Source: Nostoc sp. CHAB 5834
GTDB taxonomy: Bacteria > Cyanobacteriota > Cyanobacteriia > Cyanobacteriales > Nostocaceae
NCBI GenBank assembly: GCA_020829485.1
Contig: JAIVFU010000084.1
Span: 1-27,472 of the forward strand
DNA: 27,472 nt
Reading direction: 5' to 3'
The position numbers and the translations under genes are program-made. This document shows positions 7,574 to 15,303 of this stretch, piece by piece. The notes below the pieces were generated by a model. The model did not search any database, was not told where the DNA came from, and saw only the letters and a program-made list of their open reading frames with translations. Position 1 is the stretch's first letter; each line of letters begins with the position of its first letter.

Positions 7574-8761
7574 ATGAAACTCAGTCTGTGCATGATTGTG
7601 AAAAATGAAGCAGCAACACTGCCTAAATGCCTGAGCAGTGTCCAAAAAGTGGTAGATGAAATGGTAGTCTTGGATACAGGTTCAATCGATCGCACTCCCA
7701 ATATTGCCCAACAACTCGGTGCAAAAGTCTATCATTTTAAATGGTGTAATGACTTCAGTGCTGCCCGTAATGCAGCTCTAAAATATGTCACTGGTGATTG
7801 GATTCTGGTATTAGATGCTGATGAAACTCTCACACCAGAAATTGTACCGCAGTTGCGAGAGGCGATCGCAAGAGACGAATACCTGCTCATCAACCTCGTC
7901 CGCCACGAAATTGGTGCAGAACAATCTCCCTATTCTCTGGTGTCTAGGCTGTTTCGCAATCATCCAGATATTCGCTTTGACCGTCCTTATCATGCCTTAG
8001 TGGATGATAGCGTCTCAGCAATTATAGCCAAAGAACCCCATTGGCAAGTAGGTTATTTACCAGGGGTAGCACTTGTACACACAGGATATCAAAAAAGTGC
8101 GATCGCTCAAAATAACAAATATGCCAAAGCAGCTACAGCAATGGAAGGATTTCTCGCTACTCATCCTGATGACCCTTATGTTTGCAGTAAATTAGGGGCA
8201 TTGTATGTGGAAACTGGGAAAATTACTCAAGGTATGGAGTTGCTCAGACGAGGAATCATCGGTGCTGAAGAAAACTACGATATTTTATATGAACTCCATT
8301 ATCATTTAGGCATTGCTTACAGTCGGTTGCAAAAATCCCCACAGGCTATTTCTCATTATCAAGCTGCGATCAAATTGCCAATTTACCCCATGCTCAAACT
8401 AGGAGCATACATTAACTTGGGTAACTTACTCAAAGCAGCAGGGGATTTAAACGGTGCAAAAACTGCTTACGCCACAACTTTAAAAATTGACCCTAATTTT
8501 GTTTTTGGACATTATAATTTGGCGATGATATTTAAAGCTTTGGGCTTATTTACAGATGCGATCGCATATTATCAAAATGCAATCGCGTTAAATCCTAACT
8601 ATGCCGAAGCATATCAAAATTTAGGAGTAGTGTTGCTGAAAGTTGGCAATCATCAAGATAGTTTAACAGCATTTAGAAAAGCGATCGCCCTTCATGAAAG
8701 GTATAATCCCGAAGAGGCGAAAAGACTACGCCAGGGGTTGCGAGAGATGGAGTTGATGTAG
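7574..8761 (+). CDS. Family 2 glycosyltransferase fused to TPR repeats
   Basis: From the ATG at 7574 the protein is 395 residues. Residues 1-~230 are a GT-A family 2 glycosyltransferase: MKLSLCMIVKNEAATLPKCL at the start, LDTGSIDRT near 33-41 and the metal/sugar-nucleotide motif VLDADE with D81 and D83. From about 230 to the end there are four to five TPR helices (for example FGHYNLAMIFKALGLFTDAIAYYQNAIALNPNYA). GT2-TPR fusions of this kind (annotated SPBc2/SunS-like) modify proteins or build polysaccharides; the acceptor is unknown. The frame is open upstream to a TTG at 7529, but family members begin at MKLSLCMIVKNE, so the ATG is preferred. The gene is monocistronic and followed by a minisatellite. 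Confidence 0.88.
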   Translation: MKLSLCMIVKNEAATLPKCLSSVQKVVDEMVVLDTGSIDRTPNIAQQLGAKVYHFKWCNDFSAARNAALKYVTGDWILVLDADETLTPEIVPQLREAIARDEYLLINLVRHEIGAEQSPYSLVSRLFRNHPDIRFDRPYHALVDDSVSAIIAKEPHWQVGYLPGVALVHTGYQKSAIAQNNKYAKAATAMEGFLATHPDDPYVCSKLGALYVETGKITQGMELLRRGIIGAEENYDILYELHYHLGIAYSRLQKSPQAISHYQAAIKLPIYPMLKLGAYINLGNLLKAAGDLNGAKTAYATTLKIDPNFVFGHYNLAMIFKALGLFTDAIAYYQNAIALNPNYAEAYQNLGVVLLKVGNHQDSLTAFRKAIALHERYNPEEAKRLRQGLREMELM

Positions 8762-8858
8762 ATGTGGGGAGCCGGGAGTGGGGAGAAGATGACCTCTCTT
8801 CACCTCTGTTACCAAATTTTGTTTGCACTGTGGCACGATTATTCGTGGAAATGTGCGG

Positions 8859-9058
8859 AACTTGAGCATGATTACTCGGAACTTCGAGCTTAGAACTCGG
8901 AACTTCGAGCTTAGAACTGGGAACATAAGGCTGAGAACTGGGAACTTCGAGCTTAGAACTCGGAACTTCGAGCTTGGAACTGGGAACTTCGAGCTTAGAA
9001 CTGGGAACTTCGAGCTTGGAACTCGGAACATAAGGCTGAGAACTCTGAACATCAGGTT
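8859..9058. repeat. 21-bp minisatellite with two unit types
   Basis: Nine consecutive 21-bp units plus a partial one begin at 8859, with AACTTCGAGCTTAGAACT as the main unit (type A) and AACATAAGGCTGAGAACT as a variant (type B). After a degenerate first unit the order is A A B A A A A B and a partial B. Each A unit can fold through CGAG and CTCG. Because 21 is a multiple of three, frames stay open on both strands (heptapeptide RTRNFEL on plus). These frames have no ribosome site or non-repeat domain, so I read the array as non-coding. Confidence 0.88.
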
Positions 9059-9149
9059 AAAAGACTTACAATTAAAAAAATATTCATTAGCGTAATGCAG
9101 TATCTTACATAGTGTGGTGCTTAAAGACAAATCGCCGTAAAGTTCCTTA

Positions 9150-9360
9150 GAGGATGTTTGAAAAGTCATGATTGATGTATCAAATATTTACCCCACCCTA
9201 ACCCTCCCCGATATATTGGGGAGGGAACCGGATTTTCTTGTTTCCCCCCTTTATAAAGGGGAGGGAAGCGGATTTTCTTGTTTCCCCCCAATATATCGGG
9301 GGGATTAAGGGGGGTAATAATTCGATTAAAATCACAACATACCACTTTTCAAACATCCTC
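9150..9360. mobile_element. 211-bp MITE with GAGGATGTTTGAAAAGT ends and TTA target duplication
   Basis: The ends GAGGATGTTTGAAAAGT (9150-9166) and its exact inverted copy (9344-9360) are flanked on both sides by TTA, a likely 3-bp target duplication of the TNA kind seen in IS5-related groups. The interior carries the same GC-rich core as the MITEs at 984-1294 and 22286-22607 (CACCCTAACCCTCCCC, GGGGAGGG, GGGGGGATTAAGGGGGG), with an internal duplication of GGGAGGGAA-CGGATTTTCTTG. No transposase is present, so it is non-autonomous. It ends 19 bp before the start of the TPR gene. Confidence 0.82.
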
Positions 9361-9379
9361 TTAGTAAGCCTGTATTATT

Positions 9380-10552
9380 TTGTATAAACACTCAACAATA
9401 ACATTTATAAGACAATTCTTGTTTCCTCAATTGTCGATAGGGGTTGCAAAAACCTTCGCCATAGCAACCTTGACTACATTTACCACTACTGCAACTATTA
9501 ATCAGTCCAGTTATGCGAGCGACATAAATTTCTTGGGAATTGGTCTAACTGATGTTTCCAAAGTTCCAACACTCACGGCTGAAGACTTCTCTAATCAGGG
9601 TTTGGATAAGCAAAAAAAAGGAGATTTGCGAGGAGCGATCGCAGCTTATACTGAAGCAATCCGCCTCAATCCTAAATATGCCCTAGCTTACTTCAACCGA
9701 GGTTTTGCCCGCTTTGAATTGGGAGATAAAAAGGGGGCAATGGAAGATTACAACCAAGCTTTGCGGATTAATCCCAACTATGCCGAAGCTTACGGTAATC
9801 GGGGAAATGCCCGCACCCAATTGGGAGATAAAAAGGGGGCAATTGAAGATTACAACCAAGTTTTGCGGATTAATCCCAATGATGCCCTAGCTTACTTCAA
9901 CCGGGGTATTGCCCGTACCCAATTGGAAGAGAAAAAGGGAGCAATGGAAGATTACAACCAAGCTGTGCGGATTAATCCCAACTATGCCCTAGCCTACTAC
10001 AACCGGGGTGTTCTCCGCGCTGAATTTGGAGATAAAAAGGCGGCAATGGAAGATTACAACCAAGTTTTACGGATTAACCCCAATGATCCCCTAGCTTACT
10101 TCAACCGGGGTGTTCTCCGCGCTGAATTTGGAGATAAAAAGGCGGCAATTGAAGATTACAACCAAGTTTTGCGGATTAATCCCAATGATGCCGAAGCTTA
10201 CAGCAACCTGGGTGCTATTCGCTTTGAATTTGGAGATAAAAAAGGGGCAATGGAAGATTATAACCAAGCTTTGCGGATTAATCCCAATGATGCCGAAGCT
10301 TACAGTAACCGGGGTGTTATTCGCTCTGAATTGGGAGATAAAAAGGGGGAAATCGAAGATTACAACGAAGCTTTGCGAATTAATCCCAACTATGCTGTAG
10401 CCTACTACAACCGGGGTATTACTCGCTCTGAATTGGGAGATAAAAAAGGGGCAATTACTGACTTGCAGCAAGCCGCAGATATCTTTAAACAACAAGGAAA
10501 AATTGAGGATTACCAAAAAGCGCTGGAAATCATTAACCGACTTCAGAAGTAA
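9380..10552 (+). CDS. Secreted or periplasmic TPR-repeat protein (nine TPRs)
   Basis: The 390-residue product starts with a signal-like stretch (basic MYKHSTITFIRQF, hydrophobic core to about residue 35, possible cleavage after SSYASD). Nine 34-residue tetratricopeptide repeats follow from about residue 68, most with the pattern AYxNRGxxRxExGDKKGAxEDYNQALRINPN. A C-terminal capping helix (KIEDYQKALEIINRLQK) closes the solenoid. TPRs mediate protein-protein contacts; no enzymatic domain is seen and the partner is unknown. At DNA level the repeats are 102-bp units that are nearly identical, pointing to recent expansion. The start must lie after the in-frame stop at 9365-9367; TTG at 9380 is the best choice, no ATG exists nearby and no Shine-Dalgarno is visible. 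A MITE immediately upstream may have replaced the native promoter. Confidence 0.85.
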   Translation: MYKHSTITFIRQFLFPQLSIGVAKTFAIATLTTFTTTATINQSSYASDINFLGIGLTDVSKVPTLTAEDFSNQGLDKQKKGDLRGAIAAYTEAIRLNPKYALAYFNRGFARFELGDKKGAMEDYNQALRINPNYAEAYGNRGNARTQLGDKKGAIEDYNQVLRINPNDALAYFNRGIARTQLEEKKGAMEDYNQAVRINPNYALAYYNRGVLRAEFGDKKAAMEDYNQVLRINPNDPLAYFNRGVLRAEFGDKKAAIEDYNQVLRINPNDAEAYSNLGAIRFEFGDKKGAMEDYNQALRINPNDAEAYSNRGVIRSELGDKKGEIEDYNEALRINPNYAVAYYNRGITRSELGDKKGAITDLQQAADIFKQQGKIEDYQKALEIINRLQK

Positions 10553-10558
10553 ATACCA

Positions 10559-10759
10559 TTGGTTTTATATTATCTCGAATCTCGTGGATTGTCTGTAGAT
10601 GAATTAGAGCCTGTTATTGGCAGTAAAGCAGAAATTGCCGACATTTTGCATCGCAAGCAGGCGCTAACCTTGGAGATGATTCGAGGTTTGCATCAACAAT
10701 TGGGGATTCCGGTACAGATTTTGATTCAACCATACCCTTTGATGCAAAATTCAACTTGA
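10559..10759 (+). pseudogene. HigA-type antitoxin HTH remnant
   Basis: The 66-codon stretch (YLESRGLSVDELEPVIGSK, then ADILHRKQALTLEMIRGL and LGIPVQILIQ) is the C-terminal helix-turn-helix half of HigA/XRE-type antitoxins, which bind operator DNA and neutralise a HigB RNase. Full-length relatives are about 110-135 residues; here the N-terminal half is missing and only a TTG (10559) serves as start. It lies in the same frame as the TPR gene, separated by that gene's TAA and two codons (ATA CCA). No HigB toxin is next to it. It is probably a 5'-truncated remnant, though a short functional HTH protein cannot be excluded. Confidence 0.6.
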
Positions 10760-10766
10760 TGGTGAT

Positions 10767-11399
10767 TTAACCTTGCATCAAAATTCCCACTAAAATCTGC
10801 ATCAAGATTTCTAAATCAGTTGGCACTCGATACAACATTAAATCTTGACTTACTTTTTGTTCTTGACGATCAAAACTACCAAACTGCCAAATATCCCCAG
10901 TAGTCACAGCACCATACAAAATTGGCTCATCTGATTCTACCCATGTATCCAAGGCTATCAACTCCGTCGCTAACTGGGTAAATCCCCGTGTTAAGTCTGC
11001 CTGTTTTGCTTCTACCACTAAAATATTATGTTTTGATTGAAGATAGTAGTCTAAGTCACCTCTTAGATACTGGTTAACTTCGATAGGGTACTCAATATTA
11101 ACAGTTGCTTTTGTGATGTGCGCTACTTCTAGTAAGATGGGTGCAATTAGTACTTCGCGTCTAGCAGCTTCACTAGTTAGACTAACACGAGCGATCGCTT
11201 CTTCTAGGCGTTGGTGTAAATCTGGTAGTCGAGTCAGTAATTCTGAAGCAGCGACAGGTAAATTGATTGAAGATTTAGTTAAAGTTACTCCTAATTCCCG
11301 CAGAATATCGGCGGGAGCAAATTTCATTTGAAAATAACTGCGGAATGTGTAGAATTCATTTGGTTTAAGTATCGGGGGACGGTGACGTTCAGTTGTCAT
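10767..11399 (-). CDS. PD-(D/E)XK nuclease-fold protein
   Basis: The 210-residue protein contains a typical PD-(D/E)XK core: a helix with REVLIAPILLEV (about 81-92), D115 and D117 in LRGDLDYYL, and E130-x-K132 in ILVVEAKQADL, followed by the QLATELIALD helix carrying the usual Gln (about 142). This resembles the N-terminal nuclease of type I restriction HsdR and many stand-alone cyanobacterial proteins of unknown role. The acidic residues and lysine suggest an active nuclease, but no methyltransferase or specificity subunit is nearby. It is transcribed convergently with the antitoxin remnant, only 7 bp apart. It starts at the ATG at 11399; heptamers of the TGACAAA type lie upstream. Confidence 0.7.
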   Translation of the reverse strand: MTTERHRPPILKPNEFYTFRSYFQMKFAPADILRELGVTLTKSSINLPVAASELLTRLPDLHQRLEEAIARVSLTSEAARREVLIAPILLEVAHITKATVNIEYPIEVNQYLRGDLDYYLQSKHNILVVEAKQADLTRGFTQLATELIALDTWVESDEPILYGAVTTGDIWQFGSFDRQEQKVSQDLMLYRVPTDLEILMQILVGILMQG

Positions 11400-11490
11400 T
11401 TGTCATTGGTAAAGGTTTCAAGTATATTTATGTATCGTAACGCTGTAATTAATTGAAATTTCAGAACTATGAACTTCAAGCTTCAAAAAG

Positions 11491-11528
11491 AACTCCACCC
11501 TTTCTTCTGAGTCGGAAAAGGTGGAGTT
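11491..11528 (-). terminator. Probable rho-independent terminator after the aminotransferase gene
   Basis: AACTCCACC (11491-11499) pairs exactly with GGTGGAGTT (11520-11528). On the minus strand the hairpin is followed by CTTTTTG. It lies about 170 bp beyond the aminotransferase stop, in the correct orientation. The long loop (20 nt) makes it moderate evidence. Confidence 0.5.
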
Positions 11529-11619
11529 AAAAAATTCGAGAGTTGGTAAATTCTCCTCACAAGTGACAAATGACAAATAGACATCTCCATAAATTAATTA
11601 TGCGTTACCTTAAACCCTT

Positions 11620-11648
11620 GTCTTGACGTTGCAATGCAACGTCAAAAC
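11620..11648. repeat. Near-perfect 29-bp palindrome
   Basis: TTGACGTTGCA (11623-11633) is mirrored exactly at 11635-11645 around one central base, and the arms extend three further bases with one mismatch. It could be a cruciform, an RNA hairpin at the 3' end of the aminotransferase transcript, or a protein site. Both sides are flanked by TGACAAA-type heptamers (about 11556-11577 and 11671-11693). Confidence 0.75.
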
Positions 11649-11696
11649 AATTCATTTTCACCAGATGTCTAATGACAAATGACAAATGACAACCAA

Positions 11697-12863
11697 CTAA
11701 ATACGCGACTTGACAAATTTCTCTAATCTATCCATTCCCTTTTCAATCGTCGCCATATCTGTGGCGTAGGAAAGGCGAATGTTGTCATCAGCGCCAAAAG
11801 CAATTCCGGGAATAACTGCAACTTGATGTTTTTCCAGCAAAGCGTCACAAAATTCTAGGGATTTTAGACCGGTTTTGCTGATATCAGGAAACAGATAAAA
11901 AGCGCCATCTGGTTTTGCAGTACTCAATCCGGGAATGGCGTTGAGTCTGTCTAGCATTACCTGGCGGCGTTTGGCGAAGGCTTGGCGCATTTCTTCGACA
12001 CAATCTTGAGAACTTTGTAGCGCTGCGATCGCACCATATTGGGCAAAGGTACACACGTTAGATGTACTATGTCCTTGGATGGTACTCGCTGCTTTAATGA
12101 TTTCCACTGGCCCCCCTAAATAGCCAAGTCTCCACCCAGTCATAGAATAAGCTTTCGCAAACCCATTACTGATCAAAGTTCGGTTAAAAATTTCCTTCCC
12201 AAGAGAACCGATGCTGATATGTTCTGCACCGTCGTAGAGAATCTTTTCGTAAATCTCATCAGAGACGACAAAGATATCTGCATCAACTACTACCTGCGCC
12301 AGTGCTTTAATTTCATCTGGCGTGTAAACCATCCCTGTAGGATTAGATGGAGAGTTGAGGATAAATAACTTTGTCTTCGCCGTGATTGCTTTACGGAGTT
12401 GATCGGGAGTAATTTTATAACCCGTCGTTGCATCTGTGGGCACAATTACCGAAACTCCACCAACCAAAGTCACCATTTCGGGATAACTTAGCCAGTAGGG
12501 TGCAGGGATAATTACCTCATCACCTGGATCGATTAGCGCCACGATCAAGTTGTACAGAGAATGCTTACCGCCATTGGTGACGATGACATTCTCAGACTTG
12601 TAATCAAGACCGTTATCAATTTTAAGCTTGTGGGCGATCGCTTCCCTTAACTTTGGTTCTCCGGCTGCTGCACCATATTTGGTTTTGCCTTCTTCCAAAG
12701 CTTTGACTGCTGCGGCTTTAATATGCGCTGGGGTATCAAAATCTGGTTCTCCAGCGCTAAAACTACAAACATCTATTCCTTCTGCCTTCAGTGCCTTAGC
12801 CTTGGCTGCGATCGCTAAGGTTAATGAAGGTGTTACCTGACTTACTCTTGCTGCCAGCTTCAT
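11697..12863 (-). CDS. Class I aminotransferase (aspartate aminotransferase type)
   Basis: From the ATG at 12863 the protein is 388 residues, the normal size of bacterial subgroup I-gamma aspartate/prephenate aminotransferases (Thermus AspAT type). Signature elements are [10 protein letters not shown] near the N-terminus, the SPSNPTG loop with substrate-contacting Asn174, D202 and Y205 in SDEIYE (contacts to the PLP ring), the Schiff-base lysine K237 in [13 protein letters not shown]245 (PLP phosphate), and a C-terminal RLSYAT whose Arg binds the substrate carboxylate. It would move amino groups between aspartate (possibly also prephenate) and 2-oxoglutarate in the cytoplasm. The frame is open to a GTG at 12890, but the family begins at [13 protein letters not shown]. 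The gene is monocistronic, with a probable terminator 170 bp downstream. Confidence 0.93.
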   Translation of the reverse strand: MKLAARVSQVTPSLTLAIAAKAKALKAEGIDVCSFSAGEPDFDTPAHIKAAAVKALEEGKTKYGAAAGEPKLREAIAHKLKIDNGLDYKSENVIVTNGGKHSLYNLIVALIDPGDEVIIPAPYWLSYPEMVTLVGGVSVIVPTDATTGYKITPDQLRKAITAKTKLFILNSPSNPTGMVYTPDEIKALAQVVVDADIFVVSDEIYEKILYDGAEHISIGSLGKEIFNRTLISNGFAKAYSMTGWRLGYLGGPVEIIKAASTIQGHSTSNVCTFAQYGAIAALQSSQDCVEEMRQAFAKRRQVMLDRLNAIPGLSTAKPDGAFYLFPDISKTGLKSLEFCDALLEKHQVAVIPGIAFGADDNIRLSYATDMATIEKGMDRLEKFVKSRI

Positions 12864-12952
12864 TCTTACTATTTTTGGCAAATCTTTCACTTATCTAAGG
12901 ATATCCCAGAATCCCTAACAAGATTTGCTTTTTCTGAATTCGTTGGAGATTG

Positions 12953-12990
12953 CAGGGTAAGAGCATCTCAATTAAGCTTGACACAAGGAC
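12953..12990. repeat. Solo end related to the 26914-27185 MITE
   Basis: CAGGGTAAGAGCATCTCAA at 12953, followed by TTGACAC, closely matches the left end of the element at 26916 (CAGGGTAAGCGCATCTCAA, then TTGACAC at the same distance). No matching right end is seen nearby, so this looks like a decayed relic upstream of the aminotransferase gene. The rest of 12864-13199 shows no gene; it must hold the promoters of both flanking genes. Confidence 0.6.
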
Positions 12991-13199
12991 TCAGAAGAAT
13001 TTAATGTATACCCATAACTAAGAAATAGATTTAAACTTGCTTGCACTGTTAGAAACCTTAATATTACAAGGTTTAGAGAAATTTATGGATGAATACGCTA
13101 TATTAGCGATCGCTAAAAAGTAAGAAATATTTAAAGGTAGGGTATAGAAAGTCAGCACTAGTTAAAATTGATTTAAATAACAAAATTGAGAGTAAAACC

Positions 13200-13598
13200 A
13201 TGTACACAAAATCAAAAAACACTCTTCAAAATAAAAAGTTTAATGCCAATTCGTACATTACAATCGATGATGATAAATTCCCGCAAGGTAATGTAAGAAT
13301 GTACGCAATTTCTTTTGATATGGATATTGAAACTTTGAGACAATCCTATGGCGACCCTTACAACAATGCCTATGGTGAAATTAAAAAAGTACTTTCTTCA
13401 CACGGTTTTACTAGACAGCAAGGAAGTGTTTATTTTGGTAATGAAAGTGTTAACGCTGTTACTTGTGTTTTAGCTGCTCAAGACTTATCTAGAAAATTAC
13501 CTTGGTTTCCAGTATCAGTAAGAGATATAAGAATGTTAAGGATAGAAGAAAATAACGACCTCTTACCAGCCGTTCAAGCAAACTTACCTAATCCATAG
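13200..13598 (+). CDS. vapD: VapD family (Cas2-fold) protein with N-terminal extension
   Basis: Residues 34-132 match the VapD family: MYAISFDMDIETLRQSYG, then AYGEIKKVLSSHGFTRQQGS, AVTCVLAAQDL and FPVSVRDIRMLRIEENNDL. VapD proteins have a ferredoxin-like fold shared with Cas2, and several are purine-specific endoribonucleases acting as toxins or persistence factors; D40 and D42 (FDMD) lie where the catalytic Asp of the first strand is expected. Typical VapD is about 95 residues. Here an extra 33 residues (MYTKSKNTLQNKKF...) precede the core. The ATG at 13200 has a GAGAG upstream, while ATG 13299 would give the classical length. No separate VapX-like antitoxin gene is obvious. No CRISPR array or cas gene is nearby, so this is not Cas2. 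Confidence 0.85.
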   Translation: MYTKSKNTLQNKKFNANSYITIDDDKFPQGNVRMYAISFDMDIETLRQSYGDPYNNAYGEIKKVLSSHGFTRQQGSVYFGNESVNAVTCVLAAQDLSRKLPWFPVSVRDIRMLRIEENNDLLPAVQANLPNP

Positions 13599-13673
13599 TT
13601 TTTGCATCTTTGAAGCGATCGCAAAAAATTTGTGGTCAGCCAGATTTCTTACTACGAAACGTTAGATAAAAAT

Positions 13674-13780
13674 GGGGAATAGGGAATAGGGAGTAGGGAA
13701 TAGGGAGTAGGGAAGAGGGCATTGGGCATTAGTTATTAATTCTTTTCCCCTACTCCCCACTCCCCACTCCCCACTCCCTA
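13674..13780. repeat. Inverted pair of GGGAGTA/GGGAATA heptamer arrays
   Basis: A run of GGGAATA/GGGAGTA units (13674-13719) faces a run of CCCCACT units (13747-13780). The two are complementary and could fold into a long hairpin between the convergent vapD and aldolase genes, acting as a two-way terminator. The right array overlaps the aldolase stop codon: TAG at 13778-13780 is the edge of the repeat. Confidence 0.85.
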
Positions 13781-14860
13781 AGCGATCGTCACATCTGGCG
13801 ATAAGTAAACATCTTGGATGGTGTGAAATAACTTCACGCCTTCCTCAAAGGGGCGTTGGAAGGTCTTTCGCCCAGAAATTAATCCTGAACCACCAGCCCG
13901 TTTATTAATTACAGCCGTGCGAACTGCTTCGGCAAAGTCATTTTTACCAGTTGCGCCACCAGAATTAATCAGTCCCACGCGCCCAGAATAGCAATTTAGT
14001 ACCTGGTAACGAGTTAAATCAATTGGGTGATCAGTTGTCAACTCTGTATAAACCCGCTCATCTGTTTTGCCGTAACTCTTACCAGTGGCTTTGGCAATTG
14101 CACCGTAACCATTATTATTTTCTGGTAACTTTTGTTTAATGATGTCGGCTTCAATGGTTACACCCAAATGATTCGCCTGTCCAGTGAGGTCAGCCGCAAG
14201 GTGGTAATCTTTATCTTGTTTAAAAGCGTTGTTTCGCAGATAACACCAGAGAATTGTCACCATCCCCAGTTCATGGGCCCGTTTAAAAGCTCGGCTGATT
14301 TCCTGAATTTGTCTGGTAGAATTCTCTGAACCAAAGTAAATTGTCGCACCTACGGCGGCGGCCCCTAAATTCCAAGCTTGTTCGACATCAGCAAACAATA
14401 CTTGGTCAAATTGATTGGGGAAAGTCAGCAATTCGTTGTGATTGATTTTGGCAATAAAAGGTATTTTGTGGGCATATTTGCGCGAAACAATACCTAATGT
14501 CCCCAAAGTAGTAGCAATCGCATTGCAACCTGCGGCGATCGCTAGCCTGACAAGATTTTCTGGGTCAAAGTAAATCGGATTGGGTGCAAAAGACGCACCT
14601 GCTGAGTGTTCAATCCCTTGGTCTACCGGGAGAATAGACAGATACCCAGTATATGCAAGACGACCAGTAGAATAAAGTAACTGGAGATTACGTATTACTT
14701 GCGGGTTGCGATCGCTGTTGAGCCAGATGCGATCTACAAAGTCTGGCCCCGGCAAATGTAGTAAATCACGAGAAACTTTTGCTTTGTAGGTAAGCAAGTC
14801 TTCAGCCTCTTTACCTAGCAATGACTCGATAGAATTAGCCTCTATGAGCGCTGTAGTCAT
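13778..14860 (-). CDS. fbaB: Class I fructose-bisphosphate aldolase (FbaB/DhnA type)
   Basis: The 360-residue protein fits the FbaB/DhnA class I aldolases, which split fructose 1,6-bisphosphate into two triose phosphates (glycolysis, Calvin cycle) through a lysine Schiff base and without metal. Visible family elements are [15 protein letters not shown] (78-92), KINHNELL with K138 and EADIIKQK with K242, at the position expected for the Schiff-base lysine. The phosphate-binding C-terminus contains [13 protein letters not shown] and [27 protein letters not shown] Shine-Dalgarno (14869-14874) precedes the ATG at 14860. The last codons run into a heptamer array that supplies the stop. Cyanobacteria usually also have a class II enzyme; whether this one has a stress or salt role cannot be read here. 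Confidence 0.93.
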   Translation of the reverse strand: MTTALIEANSIESLLGKEAEDLLTYKAKVSRDLLHLPGPDFVDRIWLNSDRNPQVIRNLQLLYSTGRLAYTGYLSILPVDQGIEHSAGASFAPNPIYFDPENLVRLAIAAGCNAIATTLGTLGIVSRKYAHKIPFIAKINHNELLTFPNQFDQVLFADVEQAWNLGAAAVGATIYFGSENSTRQIQEISRAFKRAHELGMVTILWCYLRNNAFKQDKDYHLAADLTGQANHLGVTIEADIIKQKLPENNNGYGAIAKATGKSYGKTDERVYTELTTDHPIDLTRYQVLNCYSGRVGLINSGGATGKNDFAEAVRTAVINKRAGGSGLISGRKTFQRPFEEGVKLFHTIQDVYLSPDVTIA

Positions 14861-15303
14861 AGTTTTTTCCTCAAAAATTGAGCAAATGACCTTTGCCTTT
14901 AAGATAGCATTTTTAATATTGCTAACCTGGCTGTGCGGGCATTAACTATATTTAAAAACCTTATTATATAGCAATCTGAAATCACCTGTAAAAACTTATT
15001 TTACTGATTAAACGTGAGATTTAATCGTCAGGGATTGTATTTTATCCCAAACAAATAACTTCTTAAGAAAGATGCGGAGTGATAGGATCGCACTCAAGAC
15101 CAGAATTTTTCTCCAATGCAGGTTAATGGTCTTTAACAGAGTTGCTTGCTGCAACCACTAACAAGAGCAATTTGCTTTGAGCAACTTATCTTTATTAATG
15201 ATGGTAGCTGGATTTACGCCATGCTGTACTAGAATTGACAGAAAAGTAAAATCTATCTTCCCTCTATAGTGGTAATAATCGTTAAAAGAACAAAGACAAT
15301 TCT
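14861..15303. other. Intergenic region between divergent genes
   Basis: About 440 bp between the divergent aldolase and the small charged protein. It is AT-rich without long open frames. I see no tRNA, terminator or repeat of note; it should hold both promoters. Confidence 0.6.

Noticed and set aside
8726..9169. Minus-strand 147-codon frame and plus-strand 90-codon frame over the minisatellite
   Set aside because: Both are open only because the repeat unit is 21 bp; no non-repeat domain or translation signal.
10091..10516. Minus-strand frames within the TPR gene
   Set aside because: Shadows of a repetitive coding sequence whose period is a multiple of three.
13200..13598. Cas2 of a CRISPR system
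   Set aside because: The protein is VapD-like and there is no repeat-spacer array or other cas gene in the window.
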